A stretch of 64,000 nt of DNA from Collimonas fungivorans (GCF_001584145.1 NZ_CP013232.1:2852001-2916000), one strand, 5' to 3'. Numbered from the stretch's first letter, positions 24,853 to 35,000 are shown. Made by a program: numbers and translations. Notes: generated by a model from the letters alone, not told the origin.

Positions 24853-25431
24853 TTACAGGGATTCCGTATCGCGCGCGCCTTCCCGGCGGTCCGGCTTGAA
24901 GTGCACGTCAGCATGAATCTCGATTTGCCGGCAATGATTGCGGCGGATGAACTCGACCGGGCAGTAGTGATATCCCTGCCCCGCAGCGAGACCGGCACGG
25001 TATTGCGGCGCACCCGGCTGGCTTGGGTGGCGGCGGAAAATTCCGAGATAACGCCTGGCGCTTCGCTGCCGCTGGCGTTCTTTCCAGCACCATGCATCTA
25101 CCGCCAGGCCGGCGTCGTGGAATTGGACCGTACTGCGCTGGAATGGCACGTGGTATTCACCTCGCCCAGCCAGCAAGGCTTGCGCGCAGCCGTACTGGGC
25201 GGGCTGGCGGTGACGGTGTTGACGCGCGACGACCTCGAGCCCGGCATGAAAATCGTCGATGGCCAGTACGGCTTGCCGCCCTTGCCCAGCGCCGATTTCT
25301 CCCTGATTTGGAGCGGCAGCGGCAAGACCCAGGCAGCCTGCGAGTTCGGCCAATTGATCCTGGAGATGCCGGAACCGCCGCCACTCCCCTTTACCCTTGG
25401 CCGTTCCGAGGCCCGCGCGACTTCCCTGTAG
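24853..25431 (+). pseudogene. LysR-type regulator, C-terminal remnant
   Basis: The frame encodes only the substrate-binding half of a LysR regulator, from RIARAFPAVRLEVHVSMNLD through ELDRAVVISLP, GLRAAVLGGLAVTVLTRDDL and QYGLPPLPSADFSLIWSG. The roughly 85-residue helix-turn-helix and linker that should precede it are absent. Upstream bases read through an in-frame stop at 24817 with no LysR similarity. It cannot act as a normal LysR repressor or activator. It is probably the product of a deletion that also brought the MBL gene near. Confidence 0.75.
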
Positions 25432-25442
25432 CAGCGCCCGCC

Positions 25443-26660
25443 CTATCCCGCGATGGCAACCCTCAGCGCCAGCGCAATCCCCTTGGCCGCTTGCGAGATC
25501 TCGTCCAGCGACGGGAAACTGGGAGCGATGCGGATATGGCGGTCCTCGACGTCATTCCCGTAGGGAAAAGCGGCGCCGGCAGACGTCAGCGTGATGCCCA
25601 GTTCTTTCGCCAGCGCGATAGTCCGTTTGGCACAGCCCGGCGGCGTGACTAGATCGATGAAATAGCCGCCGTGCGGCCGGGTCCAGGACACCCCTTCGTT
25701 CTCGCCAAGGTAGGCGTCGAATTGCGCCAGCACGGCGTCGAACTTCGGTTTCAGCAGCAGGCGGTGGCGCTCCATCAACGCTTCGACATTGGCCCGGTCT
25801 TTCAGAAAACGCACATGGCGCAACTGGTTGACCTTGTCCGGACCGATGGTGCGCACCGAGCTGTTGCGCTGCCACCAGGCTATGTTGGCGGCGGATGAGG
25901 CCAAAGCGGCCAGGCCGGAACCTGCCAGCGTGATCTTGGAAGTCGAGGCAAACACGATGGCGCGGTCCGGATTGCCGGCGTGTTCGCAGGCTTCCAGCAC
26001 ATTGATGGTGCTGTGCTTCTGCTCGCTCAGGTGATGCAGGCGGTAAGCGTCGTCCCACAGCAGCAGGAAGTCCGGCGCCGCAGTTCTCATGGCGGCCAGG
26101 CGTTGCACTACCTCGGCTGAATAGATGCTGCCGGAAGGATTGCTGTATTTGGGCACGCACCACATGCCCTTGATGCTGGCGTCGGCGGCAACCAGTCTTT
26201 CAACCAGTTCCATGTCCGGGCCATCGTCGTTCAGCGGCACGCTGACCATCTTGATGCCGAGCGACTGGCAGATCGAGAAATGGCGGTCGTAGCCTGGCAC
26301 CGGGCACAGGAAAGTCACCGGCTGCTGTTGGCTCCAGGGCGTTTGGCCGGCAATCCCGTACAGCAGGCAAAACACGATGGCGTCGTGCATCAGCGCCAGG
26401 CTGGCGTTGCCGTCCACTACCACTTGTCCGGCAGGCACATCGAGCAGGCTGGCGAACAAGGCGCGTGCTTCCGGCAGGCCGCTGGCGATGCCGTAGTTAC
26501 GGGTGTCGGTGCCGTCCACCGCGGTAAAACCGTCGAGCTGCTGCAGCAAGGCGCTGGACAGGTCCAGCTGTTCCGGAGCCGGCTTGCCGCGCGACATGTC
26601 GAGCTTGAGGCCGAGCTGCTTGAATGCATCGTATTGCGCTTGAATATCTTGTGAAATCAT
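25443..26660 (-). CDS. aminotransferase class I/II, aspartate aminotransferase-like
   Basis: PLP-dependent aminotransferase of 405 aa, of the type starting with LGLKLDMSRGKPAPEQLDLS. This matches the Pfam group labelled aspartate amino-transferase/MocR-like catalytic domain without a DNA-binding part. The PLP lysine is Lys242 in FASTSKITLAGSGLA. YSNPSGSIYS and LLWDDAYRLHHL bind PLP, and RPHGGYFIDLVTP is near the C-terminus. It converts an amino acid and 2-oxo acid pair; specificity is unproven. It lies 60 bases after gamma-glutamyltransferase, separated by a hairpin, and may use the amino acids that enzyme releases. Confidence 0.85.
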   Translation of the reverse strand: MISQDIQAQYDAFKQLGLKLDMSRGKPAPEQLDLSSALLQQLDGFTAVDGTDTRNYGIASGLPEARALFASLLDVPAGQVVVDGNASLALMHDAIVFCLLYGIAGQTPWSQQQPVTFLCPVPGYDRHFSICQSLGIKMVSVPLNDDGPDMELVERLVAADASIKGMWCVPKYSNPSGSIYSAEVVQRLAAMRTAAPDFLLLWDDAYRLHHLSEQKHSTINVLEACEHAGNPDRAIVFASTSKITLAGSGLAALASSAANIAWWQRNSSVRTIGPDKVNQLRHVRFLKDRANVEALMERHRLLLKPKFDAVLAQFDAYLGENEGVSWTRPHGGYFIDLVTPPGCAKRTIALAKELGITLTSAGAAFPYGNDVEDRHIRIAPSFPSLDEISQAAKGIALALRVAIAG

Positions 26661-26677
26661 TGCTCCATCCTGCAGAA

Positions 26678-26697
26678 GCAGCCCCTGGCGGGGCTGC
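26678..26697. terminator. intercistronic hairpin after ggt
   Basis: GCAGCCCC, loop TGGC, GGGGCTGC: a perfect 8-bp stem between the ggt stop and the aminotransferase ribosome site. No T-run follows on the minus strand. It could partially terminate or stabilise the upstream message. Confidence 0.4.
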
Positions 26698-26720
26698 GCG
26701 TTAATTAATCAATAAGTCAA

Positions 26721-28448
26721 TCAATAACCCAGTGCAAGCCCCGAGTTGCGGCGCGGATCGTTGGCGCCGTAGAAACGGTTCTTGCCTACCGGCTTGCCGC
26801 CCAGCGACGGCGCCCCGACCAGGATCGCGGCGACATGGTTGAACGGTTGCGGCACGGTGAATTTCTGGCCCCAGCCTTCAAGGATTTTCTGGGTGTCGGG
26901 GCTGAGGGTGAACGGTTCGAGATTGGTCGCCTCCGGCAGCCACTGCTGGTGGAAGCGCGGCGCATCGACTGCTTCCTGGATGTTCATGCCGTAGTCGATC
27001 ACGTTGAGCATGGTCAGCAGGGTCGCCGTGATGATGCGGCTGCCGCCGGGCGTGCCAACCACCATCACGGTCTTGCCGTCCTTGGTGACGATGGTCGGGC
27101 TCATCGACGACAGCGGACGCTTGCCGGGAGCGATGGCGTTCGCTTCGCCCTGCACCAGGCCGTACATGTTGGGCACGCCGATCTTGGCCGTGAAGTCGTC
27201 CATCTCGTCATTGAGCATGATGCCGGTCTTGCTGGCCATGACGCCGGCGCCGAACCAGTCGTTCAGGGTGTAAGTCACCGACACCGCGTTGCCCCATTTG
27301 TCGACGATCGAATAATGCGTCGTATTGCTGCCTTCATGCGGCTCGACCCCAGGTTTGATGTCCTGCGATACGCCGGCCTTGTGCGGATCGATGGCGCTGC
27401 GGATCTTGGTCGCATAGCCTTTGTCGAGCAGGCGGGCCAGCGGGTTCTTCACGTAGTCGGGATCGCCCAGGTAGCTGTTGCGGTCGACATAGGCATGGCG
27501 CATGGCTTCGATCTGGTAATGCATCGCCTGCGCAGAGCGGAAGCCGAGGTTTTGCATCGGATAACCCTCGAGGATGTTCATGATCTCGCAGATGACCACG
27601 CCGCCCGAGCTGGGAGGCGGCGCCGAGACTACGTGGTAGCCGCGGTAATCGCATTCGACCGGCGCCAGTTCGCGGGTTTTGTACTGGTCGAGATCGGGCT
27701 GGGTGATGATGCCCCTGCCGGCCTGGCTGGAGACGACGATGGCTTGCGCCACCCAGCCCTTGTAGAAACCGTCGCTGCCCTTGGCGCTGATTTCACGCAA
27801 GGTCTTTGCCAGGTCCTTTTGCACCAGCTTCTGGCCGACGCGGAACGGCTCGCCTTTGTTCAGGAAAATGGCGCCCGAGCCGGCCGCATCTTTCCTGAAA
27901 ACTTCGGTCGTGGTCTCCAGCATGTCGACGTCGCCCTGGTCCAGCACAAAACCGTCTTCGGCGTACTTGATGGCCGGCGCAATCACCGCCGCGCGTTTCA
28001 TTGTGCCGTATTTGCTCAACGCCAGTTCCATGCCGGACACCGTGCCCGGCACGCCGACCGCCAGGTGGCCCTTGGTGCTGAGATTAGGGACCACGTTGCC
28101 GTTCTTGTCCAGATACATGTTGGCGGTGGCCGCCAGCGGCGCTTTTTCGCGGAAATCGAGGAAGGTCTTGCGGCCATCGGCCAGCTGGATGGTCATGAAA
28201 CCGCCGCCGCCGATATTGCCTGCGGCCGGGTACACCACCGCCAGCGCATAACCGACCGCCACGGCTGCATCGACGGCATTGCCGCCGTCCTTCAGCACAT
28301 CGACGCCGACGCGGGTAGCCAGGTGCTGGGCCGTGACCACCATGCCGTTTTCGGCAGCGGCCGGCGCTAGCGAAGCGGCTTGCGCGCAGGCAAAACAAAG
28401 GGCGAATGCCGTTGCAAGCAGCGACTTGGCCAGGGGATTGGATTTCAT
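26721..28448 (-). CDS. ggt: gamma-glutamyltransferase
   Basis: Periplasmic glutathione hydrolase/gamma-glutamyltransferase of 575 aa. The start at 28448 follows GGAGACC and gives a proper signal peptide (SLLATAFALCFACAQA). The precursor self-cleaves before the catalytic threonine: the site is SNTTHYS, with Thr376 as the expected new N-terminus of the small subunit. Arg100 in DFREKAP binds the gamma-glutamyl carboxylate. PLSSMSPTIV and GTPGGSRIITATLL form the oxyanion pocket. It breaks down glutathione and gamma-glutamyl peptides to glutamate and Cys-Gly. An aminotransferase gene follows on the same strand. Confidence 0.94.
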   Translation of the reverse strand: MKSNPLAKSLLATAFALCFACAQAASLAPAAAENGMVVTAQHLATRVGVDVLKDGGNAVDAAVAVGYALAVVYPAAGNIGGGGFMTIQLADGRKTFLDFREKAPLAATANMYLDKNGNVVPNLSTKGHLAVGVPGTVSGMELALSKYGTMKRAAVIAPAIKYAEDGFVLDQGDVDMLETTTEVFRKDAAGSGAIFLNKGEPFRVGQKLVQKDLAKTLREISAKGSDGFYKGWVAQAIVVSSQAGRGIITQPDLDQYKTRELAPVECDYRGYHVVSAPPPSSGGVVICEIMNILEGYPMQNLGFRSAQAMHYQIEAMRHAYVDRNSYLGDPDYVKNPLARLLDKGYATKIRSAIDPHKAGVSQDIKPGVEPHEGSNTTHYSIVDKWGNAVSVTYTLNDWFGAGVMASKTGIMLNDEMDDFTAKIGVPNMYGLVQGEANAIAPGKRPLSSMSPTIVTKDGKTVMVVGTPGGSRIITATLLTMLNVIDYGMNIQEAVDAPRFHQQWLPEATNLEPFTLSPDTQKILEGWGQKFTVPQPFNHVAAILVGAPSLGGKPVGKNRFYGANDPRRNSGLALGY

Positions 28449-28560
28449 GTGCGGGTCTCCAGTGCTGAGGAAAGGGACGTTGCTGGCTGCGGCCTGGCGG
28501 CCGGACGACGCCAGGACCGTGCACAACATTCTATAGTGGATAAGCCGGAAATAGCAGAAA

Positions 28561-29289
28561 CTAAGCTGTCGCCGACTCAACCTTGCGCAGCGCTGTCAAC
28601 GATGCGCGCTGCCGCCCTTGCCCATCGAAATTTTCCGGCGCCAGCCATTTTTCAAAAGCGCTGCGCAGCTCGGGCCACTCGCTGTCGATGATGGAGAACC
28701 ACGCCGTATCGCGCGAACGCCCCTTGTAGACGGTGGCCTGGCGGAATATGCCCTCGAACTGGAAACCGAGGCGCGCAGCGGCCTGGCGCGACGGAGCGTT
28801 CAGGCTGTCGCATTTCCATTCGTAGCGCCGGTAACCGAGCTGATCGAAGGCGTGCTTCATCAGCAGATACTGGGCCTCGGTGGAAACCGGCGTGCGTTTC
28901 AGCAAGGGCGAAAACGCCACAAAGCCGACCTCGACGACGCCGTTAGCCGGGTCGATCCGCATCAGGGACAAGGTGCCGACCGCGTTTCCCGTCTTCAGCT
29001 CGATCACCGCATAGTGCAAAGGATCGGCGCTGGCGGCTGCCTGTTCGGCATGCTTGCGGTAGCTGGCGGCGTCGGCGAACGGGCCGACCGACATATAGGT
29101 CCAGTCGCGGCCATCTTCCGCCTGGCTGTAGGCGGCATACAGGGCGGCGGCGTGGCGTTCCGCGTCCAGCGGCTCGAGGCGGCAGTAGCGTCCTTCGATG
29201 GCGGCGTTGTGCGGCGGACGCGCGCGCGCGCTCCATTCAGGCAATGCTGCGCCGATTGGCTGCTGGTAGGGATTCAAAGTGCTGGGCAT
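28561..29289 (-). CDS. GNAT family N-acetyltransferase (RimJ/RimL-like)
   Basis: Acetyltransferase of 242 aa. GRYCRLEPLDAERHAAALYA opens the domain, YAVIELKTGNAVGTLSLMRI is the core sheet, and LNAPSRQAAARLGFQFEGIF matches the end of RimJ-like enzymes. Many relatives are annotated as ribosomal-protein or amino-group acetyltransferases; the substrate here is unknown. It is divergent from the MocR-type regulator at 29413, with an inverted repeat between them. This arrangement suggests that the PLP-responsive regulator controls it. Confidence 0.85.
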   Translation of the reverse strand: MPSTLNPYQQPIGAALPEWSARARPPHNAAIEGRYCRLEPLDAERHAAALYAAYSQAEDGRDWTYMSVGPFADAASYRKHAEQAAASADPLHYAVIELKTGNAVGTLSLMRIDPANGVVEVGFVAFSPLLKRTPVSTEAQYLLMKHAFDQLGYRRYEWKCDSLNAPSRQAAARLGFQFEGIFRQATVYKGRSRDTAWFSIIDSEWPELRSAFEKWLAPENFDGQGRQRASLTALRKVESATA

Positions 29290-29350
29290 AGAAGTTTCCT
29301 TGTTCGATGAGGCCGGTCATGCACTGGGCATGTGCTAAAGTAGGCTTTTC

Positions 29351-29396
29351 GTGGCACCGGAAAAAGAGCCACATCATATATATTTCATGGTGCCAC
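29351..29396. promoter_or_regulatory. putative MocR binding site
   Basis: GTGGCACC at 29351 and GGTGCCAC at 29389 are perfect inverted copies 30 bases apart in the region between the divergent acetyltransferase and mocR genes. Widely spaced paired sites in a divergent promoter are typical of MocR/PdxR regulators. Confidence 0.6.
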
Positions 29397-29412
29397 CAGG
29401 CACATCTTGCCC

Positions 29413-30897
29413 ATGACGACCATCCCAGCCCTCTTGCCGCAAGCCTTGCTCGAAGCGCCGCTGCTGAAACACAGCGGCGCGGCGCCGATGCAGCGCCAGT
29501 TGCACCATCGTATCAAGGAAACCATCCTCGATGGCCGGCTGGCGCCCGGCAGCCGTTTGCCCGGCTCGCGCGCCTTGGCCGAAGCGCTGTCGATCTCGCG
29601 CAACACGGTGACGGCCGCTTATGACCTGCTTGCCGCGGAAGGTTATGTCGAACCGGACCGCCAGGGCACCCGGGTGGCGACGCTCTCGCGCCCACCGCCG
29701 CGCGCCGAGCGCAACACGCCGCCGGCGCCGGCCACCGCACTGCGCCTGAGGCACATCCAGCCCAGTGCGCCGCGCAGCGACGCCAGCGCGACATTGCGGC
29801 CGGGCGTGCCGGCCTTGTCTCATTTTCCACTGGCGGCCTGGCGCCGCGTCGTCGACCGCGCGATCCGCCGCAGCGGGCCGTCGGCCCTGGGTTATGGCGA
29901 TCCGCTGGGCGAACCGGCGCTGCGCGCCGCCATCGCTCGTCACCTTGGAGTCGCCCGCGGCGTGCGCTGCGATCCGGCCCAGGTCATCATTACCGAAGGC
30001 GCGCAGGAAGCGCTGGCGTTGTGCGTGCGTTTGTTGACCAATCCCGGCGATACCGCCTGGGTCGAGGATCCGGGTTATCGCGGCGCAAAGGCGGCGATGC
30101 ATGCGGGCGACCTGCACATCGCGCCGCTGCGCGTCGACAGCGACGGCGTAATCGTGGCCGAAAGTGACTGGAAATCCCCGCCACCGCACTGGCCGCCGCG
30201 CCTGATCTACACCACGCCTTCGCATCAATACCCGGCAGGCGCCGTGCTGACTGTGGCCCGGCGCCTGGAGCTGATTGCGCAAGCGCGTCGCCATGGCGCC
30301 TGGATCATCGAAGACGACTACGACAGCGAATTCCGTCATGCAGGCGAATCCATCGGCGCCATGCAGGGACTGGTTGCGCAGGCGCCGGTGCTGTATGTGG
30401 GGACATTCAGCAAGACCATGTTCCCGTCGCTGCGGCTGGGATTCCTGGTGCTGCCGGCAGCGCTGCTGCCTCAATTGCAGACGCCGCTGGAGGAAATACT
30501 GCGCGGCGGCCACCGCTACGAACAGCTGGCGCTGGCCGAGTTTATCGAAAGCGGCCAGTTCGGCCGGCACCTGGGCCGCATGCGACGCCTGTACCGCGAC
30601 CGCCAGCAGGCGCTGCGGCAAGCCATGGCCCAGCATATGCAGGTGCCGCACACCATTGAAGGCGGCCACTGCGGCTTGCACCTGACGGTACGGCTGCCGG
30701 CCCAATATCCGGACCGCAAGATCGCCGAGGCCGCCCGCCGTTACGGCATCGCGCCCTCCCCGCTGTCGGGTTTCGCGCTGCAGCCAAGGCCGGAAGACAA
30801 TGGCCTGGTGCTCGGCTATGGCAACACCTCCGCCGAACTGTTCGAACCCCTGGTGCGGCGCCTGTCGCAGCTGGCGCGTGCCGCGGAAATCGCTTAA
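29413..30897 (+). CDS. MocR/PdxR-type regulator, GntR HTH plus aminotransferase fold
   Basis: Regulator of 494 aa. Residues about 20-85 form a GntR winged helix (MQRQLHHRIKETILDGRLAP ... LSISRNTVTAAYDLLAAEGY). The rest is a class-I aminotransferase fold used as a PLP/amino-acid sensor. NPGDTAWVEDPGYRG, DDYDSEFRH and the PLP lysine in GTFSKTMFPSLRLGF (Lys334) are intact. I took the ATG at 29413 rather than a TTG two codons earlier. It is divergent from a GNAT acetyltransferase with GTGGCACC/GGTGCCAC arms between, so that gene is the likely target. The 3' end overlaps the convergent DUF427 gene by four bases. Confidence 0.9.
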   Translation: MTTIPALLPQALLEAPLLKHSGAAPMQRQLHHRIKETILDGRLAPGSRLPGSRALAEALSISRNTVTAAYDLLAAEGYVEPDRQGTRVATLSRPPPRAERNTPPAPATALRLRHIQPSAPRSDASATLRPGVPALSHFPLAAWRRVVDRAIRRSGPSALGYGDPLGEPALRAAIARHLGVARGVRCDPAQVIITEGAQEALALCVRLLTNPGDTAWVEDPGYRGAKAAMHAGDLHIAPLRVDSDGVIVAESDWKSPPPHWPPRLIYTTPSHQYPAGAVLTVARRLELIAQARRHGAWIIEDDYDSEFRHAGESIGAMQGLVAQAPVLYVGTFSKTMFPSLRLGFLVLPAALLPQLQTPLEEILRGGHRYEQLALAEFIESGQFGRHLGRMRRLYRDRQQALRQAMAQHMQVPHTIEGGHCGLHLTVRLPAQYPDRKIAEAARRYGIAPSPLSGFALQPRPEDNGLVLGYGNTSAELFEPLVRRLSQLARAAEIA

Positions 30898-31277
30898 CTC
30901 GCCGGCAGTTCTTCTATGGCGTCGACGCGGTCGGGGTAAAACGCCAGGTGGTCCTTGATCTCGGCTACGGCTGCATACGGCGCCTCATAACTCCAGACGC
31001 TGTTCACGGTACGGTCGCCGCCGCCGGGAATGCTGTAATAAGAACATTCGCCCTTGTAGGGACAGTAGGTGGTGTGAGTGCTCGACTCCAGCTGGGACAT
31101 GTCGACATCCTGGCGCGGAATGTACTGCACCCCTGGATACGCCGCCTCGCGCAGCGTCAGCGCATTGCTGGTTTCGGCAATGATGCGTCCGGCGACGGTG
31201 ACGCGGATCCACGCCGGGTTTGGCGTCACTGTGATCGGATGATCCGGGCCCGGGATCTTTATCGGCTTCTCAGTCAT
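30894..31277 (-). CDS. DUF427 domain-containing protein
   Basis: Cytoplasmic protein of 127 aa made of a single DUF427 domain: RVTVAGRIIAETSNALTLRE, YIPRQDVDMSQLESSTHTTY, CPYKGECSYYSI and SYEAPYAAVAEIKDHLAFYP are all family signatures. The biochemical role of DUF427 is not established; the conserved CPYKG and H residues suggest ligand or metal binding. GGAAAGGA precedes the ATG at 31277. It converges on the MocR gene. Confidence 0.9.
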   Translation of the reverse strand: MTEKPIKIPGPDHPITVTPNPAWIRVTVAGRIIAETSNALTLREAAYPGVQYIPRQDVDMSQLESSTHTTYCPYKGECSYYSIPGGGDRTVNSVWSYEAPYAAVAEIKDHLAFYPDRVDAIEELPAS

Positions 31278-31615
31278 GGCGCTAGTCCTTTCCTGTGGCT
31301 TGCGTTAAACGTGTATCGGACAAGATATCACGCACCTGAATGAACCGTTCGAGCTAGTGGAAATCGGTCTAGCGAGACAACTCTTCCCACTGGTCTATTT
31401 CGTGGACTGCTGCACGCTGAGCTTGTCGCGCACGAGGCGCAAGGCATCCGTTCCGAACAGCAAATGCGCCGGCGGATTGTCCGCAGCGCCTAGCCTCAGG
31501 ATTCCGCGTCCCACCTTGGTCGGATCGAATGGTTATTCTCCAGCCTTGAGCCTAAGCAGAAAAATCTATCTCGCCCTCATCCTCAATTGCGTTTCTTCTG
31601 ATACAGGTGAAAGCT
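31278..31615. other. intergenic region with an SDR fragment
   Basis: A 340-base stretch between the DUF427 gene and the first RHS-associated gene. It contains the promoter region of the DUF427 gene and a C-terminal SDR remnant (31395-31529). From about 31540 the base composition turns AT-rich, marking the edge of the RHS cassette region. Confidence 0.5.
31395..31529 (-). pseudogene. SDR oxidoreductase, C-terminal remnant
   Basis: In one minus-strand frame this encodes FDPTKVGRGILRLGAADNPP followed by AHLLFGTDALRLVRDKL and a stop. This is the characteristic C-terminus of a common SDR subgroup (PAHLLLGSDAL...). An in-frame stop lies just before it and no upstream part is present. It is a leftover of a deleted gene at the cassette boundary. 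Confidence 0.65.
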
Positions 31616-32074
31616 CTATATTTCTTTAACCCAACGTTGAGCCTCTTCTCTAATTGCATTATCAAAAAACTGTTTGTCATCTGGTCGCTCTTCCATTTCG
31701 CTCGCAGCATAGATAAAACTATCAAGCTCGTGGAATTCTCGGTCTTGAGCATTAATGGTCGCTCGCCAAATTAAATTTGCACCGTCTAATGGTGAAATTT
31801 TATCGGACAAAATCGAGGACGAAATCTGCTTTGCGTAATGCCTCAAAGCTTCAATCTTCGACATTGCACCGCCACCACCGTTTTTCAGAATTTGTTTAAA
31901 AAATTTCTGAATTTGTTCGGTCTCATTTGGAGAACAGATAGCTAATTGTAAAATCACCTCAGACTCGAAGCCATCAGTAAGTGCGGACCTCGCAAGTTTT
32001 GGCAACTCTGCACTCGGGAGCATTCCCAGCACCCACATTGCCTCAATTTGCAACAAATCAAATGTTTTATTCAT
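31616..32074 (-). CDS. putative immunity protein for RHS1 tip
   Basis: A 152-residue acidic, helical, cytoplasmic protein without signal peptide ([20 protein letters not shown] ... SPLDGANLIWRATINAQDRE ... HELDSFIYAASEMEERPDDK). Its ATG overlaps the stop codon of the RHS gene (ATGA at 32071-32074), so the two are translationally coupled. The position, small size, acidity and AT-rich composition are those of an immunity gene for the variable RHS tip. I cannot name its family with confidence. The immunity role is inferred from context only. Confidence 0.65.
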   Translation of the reverse strand: MNKTFDLLQIEAMWVLGMLPSAELPKLARSALTDGFESEVILQLAICSPNETEQIQKFFKQILKNGGGGAMSKIEALRHYAKQISSSILSDKISPLDGANLIWRATINAQDREFHELDSFIYAASEMEERPDDKQFFDNAIREEAQRWVKEI

Positions 32075-35000
32075 TTAAATTTAAATCCTTCTCGAATACC
32101 GTTCACCAAATTTTGCCAATAATGAATAGTGATATTTTCGCCTGTAGTCAAATTTGTTTGAACATATTGCATTTTCGCCCAAATTTCCTCTGGGTAACGT
32201 GCGTCGTTAATTAATCCCTGCATTATTCTTTGCCCGAGTCCACTTTGCGCGGCCTCCATTGCTAGCTGTTCGGCCAGGTTTACGGCTGCTGTTCTAACAC
32301 CTGTTATAGCGGCTGGCCCAATACAAATACTCGGTCCATTGCCTGTTGAAAAGCAACCATTGTCATCAACTATAGGAGTTGGAAATAGTGGCCCGCAACT
32401 TGTTCCATCGTCAAAAAGGGGATTTCCGCCTGCTTGATAACCTGGCATGAAGCCGCGTAGGCCAAACGGATCAACCCTCGAAATCGGATTTCCCCCGACA
32501 TAGGAATATCCATTGGTTTGTCCGGCATTCCATCCAATTGGGTCCTGCGATACAAACCGTCCCCAAGCCGGTGAGTAATACCGTGCCCGGTAATAATACA
32601 ACCCGATCGCATCATTCTCCCGCCCCGTGTACTGCTGGCTGTTGTCGTTAGTCCCAAGCTGTATCGTATTGCCATAGGCATCGTAGCTGTAACTCGTCAC
32701 CGTCGCCTGCGTCGCGTCCGTCGCCAGAATGACGCTGCCCAGCGCATCGGTCAACATCGTATGATTGCCCGCAGTGCTTTGCCGCGTCAGCACATTGTCA
32801 ACCCCGGGCTCGACGATCAGATTGGCCGTCACCCCGGCGCCGCTGCCGGTGCCGCTCTTCTCCTGCACAAAGTTGATGCCGTCATACAGATACCCGGTCG
32901 AGGTTGTGCCGATCGTCTTGCCTACCCGCCGTCCAAACGCGTCGTACTGGAAACTCGCCGTATTGCCGCCGCCTATGCTCTGCAGCTGGTTCCGTGCATC
33001 CCAGGTATAGGTATTGGTACCGTCGCTGGTCAGATTGCCGTTCGCATCGTACGTCAGCGTCTGCGCACCAAACGTCGTCAACTGGTTCGCTGCATTAAAA
33101 CTGGTCGTGCTCACCGGCGTGCCGGGATTGGTTTGCGCCAGCGATCCACCAACGCCGGTACGGCGTCCCACCGTGTCGTAGGTGTAGCTCAAATCGCCGA
33201 TCGCTGAACCATCCGCCTTGGTGTACGTGATCCCGGTCAGCTGGTTGCCATTGTCATAGCTATAGCCGGCATGGATGCCATTCGGATAGATGCGCTGGGT
33301 CAGGCGGTTGGCGTTGTCGTAGCTATAACCGGTGGTTTGCACCACATTGCCGTTGCTGCTGCCGGCGGCCTGCTGGATCTGCGTCAGCCGGTCCGCCACG
33401 TCGTAGCTATATGTAATCGTCGGCTGGCCGGTGACCGTCAGCGTCAGGCGCCGTCCGCCCGCATCAAATGTCCGGGTAACCGTCCCTTGCGGCGTGGTTT
33501 CGCTCAGTGTCCTGTCCAGCAGATCATAACTGCGCGTGATCGTGCCTGAAACCGAGTCGACGACCTGCGTGAGCCGGTTGCCGTTATCCCAGGTAAATGC
33601 CGTGCTGCTGGCACTACTCGTGCCGCCGGCATTGGCGCCGTAGCTGATGCTGGTGAGGCGCCCCAAGACATCGTAGGTACTGTTGGTGATCTGGCCCTTG
33701 TTATCGATGCTCTGGCTGACCTTGCCGCCCGCCTCATACGATGCCGTGGCCTTGTGCGCCAACGCATCGGTCATGCTGTTCATCCGGTCCCGGCCATCAT
33801 AGGTGAAGCCGGTGGCGTTGTTGTTCTCATCAACCTGGCTCAGCACATTGCCGTTGCCGTCGTAGCTGATCTGCGCCGCCCCGCCCTTGGCATTGGTGAT
33901 CGCCGTCGCACGATCCAGATCGTCATAGCCCACATAGGTGCGATTGCCCAGCATGTCCGTCACGCTGGTCGTACGGCCGATGATGTCGGTGTACGAACTC
34001 ACCGTGCGTCCCAAGGCATCGGTGACTGCCTGCAGATCAGCGCCGGCATAGGCAAAGCTGGTGGCATGGCCCAGCGCATCCTTGACGCTGGTGCGCCGGC
34101 CCTTGCTGTCGTAGGTCATCACCACCGCATGGCCCAGTGCGTCCGTGGCCTGGATCAGGTTGCCCAGGTTGCTATAAGTCAGCGTCGTGCTGTTGCCGTT
34201 CGGATCCGTGATGCTGGTCGGCAGGCTGTACGTCAGGTCATACACGATATTGGTCGTCACCGCATTGCTGGTACCCGACAATTGGGTGATCTGCGTCTTG
34301 TTGCCCAGGCGGTCATACTGGTACGCCGTCACCCGGCCCATGGCATCGGTGCGGCTGTCGAGCAGATGTGTGGTGCTGTTCCAGTTATTGCTCGCCGTTT
34401 GCTGAAGGGACGTACCGAACGCGCTGATGACGCTGGTCGGAGCCCCATTCGTATCGAAGCTATAACGCGTGACCGTACCGCGTTCATCGGTGGCGTCGGT
34501 TTGCAGCACCGTATCGAAACCGGCCGTACTGGTCCCGGTGCCTGTTTGCGACGATTGCAATACATAGCTGAACTGGAAGAACCGGCCATCCGCATAAGTT
34601 TGCTTGCTCAGGCGGCCGTTGCCATCGAAGACATTGGTGGTCTTGACGTTGCCGTTCTTGTCCGTCACCGTCAGCATGTTGGTGCTGGACTTGACGCCGC
34701 CCAGGGAGTGGGCAGGATCGAGCGTCTGCGTCCCATAGGTATATCGGGTGGTCTTGCCTGCCGGATCGGTCACTGTCATCAACCGCCCGCTGGCATCGTA
34801 GGCATAACCGACCGTGCGCGCCAGGTCGTCCTTGACCTGGGTGATGCGGTTGCTTGCATCATAGGTCAGATACACATTGCGTCCGCTCGGCGAAATGATC
34901 TGGGTCAGGTTTGCGTTGGTGCGCACCAGTTGCGTCAGGTTGCCGAAACGGTCCTTCATAGCCAGCATGGCCCCCTGCCGCGCCGTGCCGCTGCCGTCGC

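Noticed and set aside
31552..31752. Alternative minus-strand 66-aa frame overlapping the 152-aa gene
   Set aside because: Out of frame with the coupled 152-aa gene and without a ribosome site.
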